A DNA stretch of 7,329 bases, from the NCBI GenBank assembly GCA_035406685.1, contig DAONLM010000156.1:1-7329 (forward strand), given 5' to 3'. The notes beneath the pieces were generated by a model, which saw nothing but the letters and a program-made list of their open reading frames with translations, ran no database searches and had not been told where the DNA came from. Positions 4,916 to 7,329 of this stretch are shown here, piece after piece. The DNA comes from DAONLM01 sp035406685. GTDB lineage: Bacteria; Spirochaetota; GWE2-31-10; MWDO01. Position numbers and translations under genes: made by a program. Every line of letters begins with the position of its first letter. Within the stretch, counting starts at the first letter, position 1.

Positions 4916-6970
4916 ATGAAAAGATATTTATTAATAATCTTTGTTGGGATTTTAAACCTTGTTTACGCTGAAGAGGATTTAATATATTTTAGCTTTCAAG
5001 ATTTAAGAAACTACAATACCATAATTTTAATAATAGATCCAGAAACTGGCACAATATTAGAGAAGAGTAAAGGAGCAGAAGAGTTTTATGGTTATCCTAA
5101 GTTAGTAGGAATGAAAATATCTGAGATAAATACATTGAGTGAAGAAGATGTAAAAAAAGAGATGCAAAATGCTAAAAATGAAAAAAGAAATTTTTTCAGA
5201 TTCAAACATAGATTAGCCAATGGCAAGATACGAGAGGTAGAAGTTAACTCATATCCAATGAAATATAAAAATAGAGATGTTCTTATGTCAAGAATAAGAG
5301 ATGTGACAGAAGAAAATAATCGAAAAAAAATTTTATATATATCATATTTTTTGATTATTTTTATTATACTCTTAGCATTAGTTATAATTTTGGGATTATT
5401 ATTAAAGATAATAAAAAATGAAAAAGAGATAGAGGAAGAGAAGAGATTTTTAGATAAGACAGAGGAGATGGCTAAAATAGGAGGATGGGAATTTGATTTA
5501 TTAAGAAATAAATTGAAATGGAGTAAAGGAACATATAAAATCCATGAAATATCAGAAAAAGAATATACACCCACAGTAGAGAGTGCAATCAATTTTTATG
5601 ATGAGAAATCAAAACCAATAATAATTGAAAGTGTTAAAAATTTGATAGAAAATGAAAAAGAATACGATGTTGAGTTACAACTTATTACAGCAAAGAATAA
5701 TCATATACATGTAAGGACAAAAGGGGAAGTATTAAAAAATAAAAAAGGTCAAAATATTAAAATATATGGGACAATTCAGGATATTACAGAGATAAAAAAT
5801 ATACAAGATAATCTTATTAAGGCTAAAGAAGAAGCTGAAAGACTCAATAGAGTAAAATCAGAATTTATTGCAAATATAAGTCATGAGATAAGAACACCAA
5901 TGAATAGTATTATTGGTTTTCTTGATATTTTATTAAATATTGAAACATCAAAAGAAAAAAAGGAATATCTTGAAATAATAAATCAGTCATCCTTGCATTT
6001 AATGGAAATAATAAATGACATACTGAATATATCAAAAATAGAAGCTAATAAATTTCAAATAAAAAAGATAAATTTAAATATATTAAAAATAGCCGATGAC
6101 TTAGCCAAAATATATAAAAAAGAATTTATGAAAAAAAAGATAAATTTTATAATTGAGATGGACAATAAATTAAATAAAAATATTCTGGTAGATAAAAAAT
6201 CTATCTTAATCGTATTAAACAACCTTTTATCAAATGCTTTAAAGTTTACAGAAAAAGGTTATGTAAAACTTTCTTTAATAGATGATAATGGTAATATAAT
6301 AATAAAAGTAAAGGATACTGGAATAGGTATAAATAAAGATAAACAGAGTAAAATTTTTGAACCATTTGAACAGGGGGAGAATTTTCTAAATAAAAAATAT
6401 GGTGGGACTGGCCTTGGACTTGCAATAGTGAAGAATATAGTTGATATGTTGAATGGAGAAATAGAATTTACAAGTATTGAAAATGAAGGGACAGAATTTA
6501 TAGTAGATATCCCGTATGAAGAGGGTGAGATAGTAAATATAGCAGACGACAATATAAAAAATGTAGAAATTAAAAAACAAAATCCAGAACAAAAAATAAA
6601 AATATTATCAGTAGAAGATTCTGAAGTAAATCAAAAATTGATCGAACTCATTATTATTACTTCTAAAAATATGATAGTGAAAAAAGTTTATAATGGTAAA
6701 GAGGCTATTGAAGAATTGCAAAAAAATAAATATGATGTTATATTAATGGATGTTCAGATGCCAACAATGGATGGTATTGAAGCAACAAAAATAATAAGAA
6801 AAATGGAAAAATATAAAGATATCCCAATAATAGCTCTTTCAGCACATGCATTTGAGGATGAAATTAAAAATATCTTTGATGCTGGTGTAGATGATTATGT
6901 CTCAAAACCATTTAATAAAGAAATATTAATAGAGAAAATATATTCTGTTTTAGATAAAGTAAAAAAATAA
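4916..6970 (+). CDS. Membrane hybrid histidine kinase (PAS-TM-PAS-HisKA-HATPase-REC)
   Basis: This is a two-component sensor that autophosphorylates on His and passes phosphate to its own receiver. Order over 684 residues: signal peptide or first membrane anchor (1-18, ending VYA); PAS-like sensor (about 30-132), which should face outside the cytoplasm; transmembrane segment (about 139-165); charged helical linker (166-184); second PAS of the PAS_3 type (about 185-292, GGWEFD and WSKGTYKIHEI); HisKA with SHEIRTP (phosphoacceptor H323); HATPase with N box (N436, N440), G1 DTGIGI (467-472), F box IFEPFEQ and G2 GGTGLGL (496-502); linker; receiver (about 560-680) with acidic pair E567/D568, phosphoacceptor D612 in LMDVQMP, S642 and K664. 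All catalytic motifs are intact. There is no HPt domain and no separate response regulator in the window, so the output partner is unknown. The start has AAAGGAA five bases upstream. The gene appears monocistronic. Confidence 0.95.
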   Translation: MKRYLLIIFVGILNLVYAEEDLIYFSFQDLRNYNTIILIIDPETGTILEKSKGAEEFYGYPKLVGMKISEINTLSEEDVKKEMQNAKNEKRNFFRFKHRLANGKIREVEVNSYPMKYKNRDVLMSRIRDVTEENNRKKILYISYFLIIFIILLALVIILGLLLKIIKNEKEIEEEKRFLDKTEEMAKIGGWEFDLLRNKLKWSKGTYKIHEISEKEYTPTVESAINFYDEKSKPIIIESVKNLIENEKEYDVELQLITAKNNHIHVRTKGEVLKNKKGQNIKIYGTIQDITEIKNIQDNLIKAKEEAERLNRVKSEFIANISHEIRTPMNSIIGFLDILLNIETSKEKKEYLEIINQSSLHLMEIINDILNISKIEANKFQIKKINLNILKIADDLAKIYKKEFMKKKINFIIEMDNKLNKNILVDKKSILIVLNNLLSNALKFTEKGYVKLSLIDDNGNIIIKVKDTGIGINKDKQSKIFEPFEQGENFLNKKYGGTGLGLAIVKNIVDMLNGEIEFTSIENEGTEFIVDIPYEEGEIVNIADDNIKNVEIKKQNPEQKIKILSVEDSEVNQKLIELIIITSKNMIVKKVYNGKEAIEELQKNKYDVILMDVQMPTMDGIEATKIIRKMEKYKDIPIIALSAHAFEDEIKNIFDAGVDDYVSKPFNKEILIEKIYSVLDKVKK

Positions 6971-6999
6971 TTTTTATACATTTAATGTTATATTATTTA

Positions 7000-7305
7000 T
7001 TAAGGGGGATATCCCTTCTGCTTGATATAATTATATTTTGAATCATTATCATAGTAAATTACAACGGGAAAACCAAATCTTGTTATCATCTCTTTTAATT
7101 CTGATATATGATTCAATAAATTATCACTTGCTACAAATTTAGCATATAGGACATATCTTGATCTGTCTTCAATGAATAAAATTAAATTAAACTTCTCTTG
7201 TGATTCAGGTATCCAATTATGAACTGATACATTACCCTGTACTATTTGTTCAACACATTCTACATCAAAACTTCTTCTGTATCCCCCACAAACACGGTTG
7301 TGATT
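7000..7305 (-). pseudogene. Truncated DDE/rve-type transposase remnant
   Basis: Read on the minus strand, this open frame of 101 codons encodes part of an integrase-core (rve) transposase. It has a VHNWIPES segment, then FIEDRSRYVLYAKFVASDN, then FGFPVVIYYDNDSKY, matching the first two strands and the second catalytic Asp (residue 86) of the DDE fold. The first catalytic Asp position appears to be Asn (GN at 7231-7236). The frame ends soon after with a TAA, well before the region of the third catalytic Glu, so the protein is cut short. At its N-terminal side the frame begins right after a stop. A second frame there (LPKNKITTVFVGD) crosses into this one at a run of five G (minus strand), suggesting a frameshift. 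No terminal inverted repeats are visible. It is best read as an inactive insertion-sequence fragment, from the wider IS481/IS3-like group by eye. Confidence 0.65.
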
Positions 7306-7315
7306 TTATTTTTAG
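7299..7315 (-). repeat. 17-bp sequence repeated in inverted orientation near the left edge (copy 2)
   Basis: The minus strand here is identical to the plus strand at 425-441. It lies at the upstream end of the transposase remnant, partly in the alternative frame that reads KNKITTV. Confidence 0.35.
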
Positions 7316-7329
7316 GCAAAAATTTTTTA

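Noticed and set aside
5092..5592. Long minus-strand open frame opposite the kinase PAS/TM region
   Set aside because: The kinase frame is well supported, and the antisense product is Ser/Phe/Ile-rich as expected from the complement of A-rich codons.
7002..7017. AAGGG/CCCTT inverted repeat as terminator of the kinase gene
   Set aside because: It overlaps the coding end of the transposase remnant (KGYPP) and has no T-run after it on the plus strand.

Overview
The window is strongly AT-rich bacterial DNA read with the standard bacterial code (TAA and TGA both end genes here). Shine-Dalgarno sites are A/G-rich, and the proteins are rich in Lys, Ile, Asn and Phe. The best lineage hint is the 720-residue protein that joins a metallo-beta-lactamase fold to cyclic-nucleotide-binding-like domains, an architecture I associate with spirochaetes. 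A low-GC spirochaete is therefore my first guess, made from memory and not from a search.

Layout, left to right: (1) the 3' end of a small plus-strand gene that enters from outside, with a ribbon-helix-helix-like N-terminal part, possibly an accessory gene of an insertion element; (2) a minus-strand sigma-70-family sigma factor (512-1348) whose leader carries a 7-bp hairpin directly against the Shine-Dalgarno; (3) a spacer ending in a clear GC-rich terminator hairpin (1617-1640); (4) a minus-strand gene for an exported, aromatic-rich, beta-barrel-like protein of unknown function (1651-2364); (5) divergent from it, the plus-strand MBL/cNMP-like protein (2463-4625), whose promoter sits so close to the ATG that the mRNA is probably leaderless; (6) a 290-bp spacer with weak AT-rich inverted repeats and a promoter; (7) a plus-strand membrane hybrid histidine kinase, PAS-TM-PAS-HisKA-HATPase-REC (4916-6970); (8) a minus-strand, truncated remnant of a DDE/rve-type transposase (7000-7305) at the right edge.

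Four intact genes thus lie between two mobile-element-like remnants that point toward each other. Three of the four are regulatory or signalling proteins: an alternative sigma factor, a putative nucleotide-sensing hydrolase and a hybrid sensor kinase. The fourth is an envelope protein. No gene overlaps another and each appears to have its own promoter, so this is a cluster of single-gene transcription units rather than an operon. A common regulatory circuit is possible but is inference only.

No RNA gene, CRISPR array or complete insertion sequence is visible. The most interesting points are the degenerate tandem cNMP domains on the MBL protein, its probable leaderless start, the hairpin in front of the sigma gene, and the shared 17-bp sequence in inverted orientation near the two window ends.
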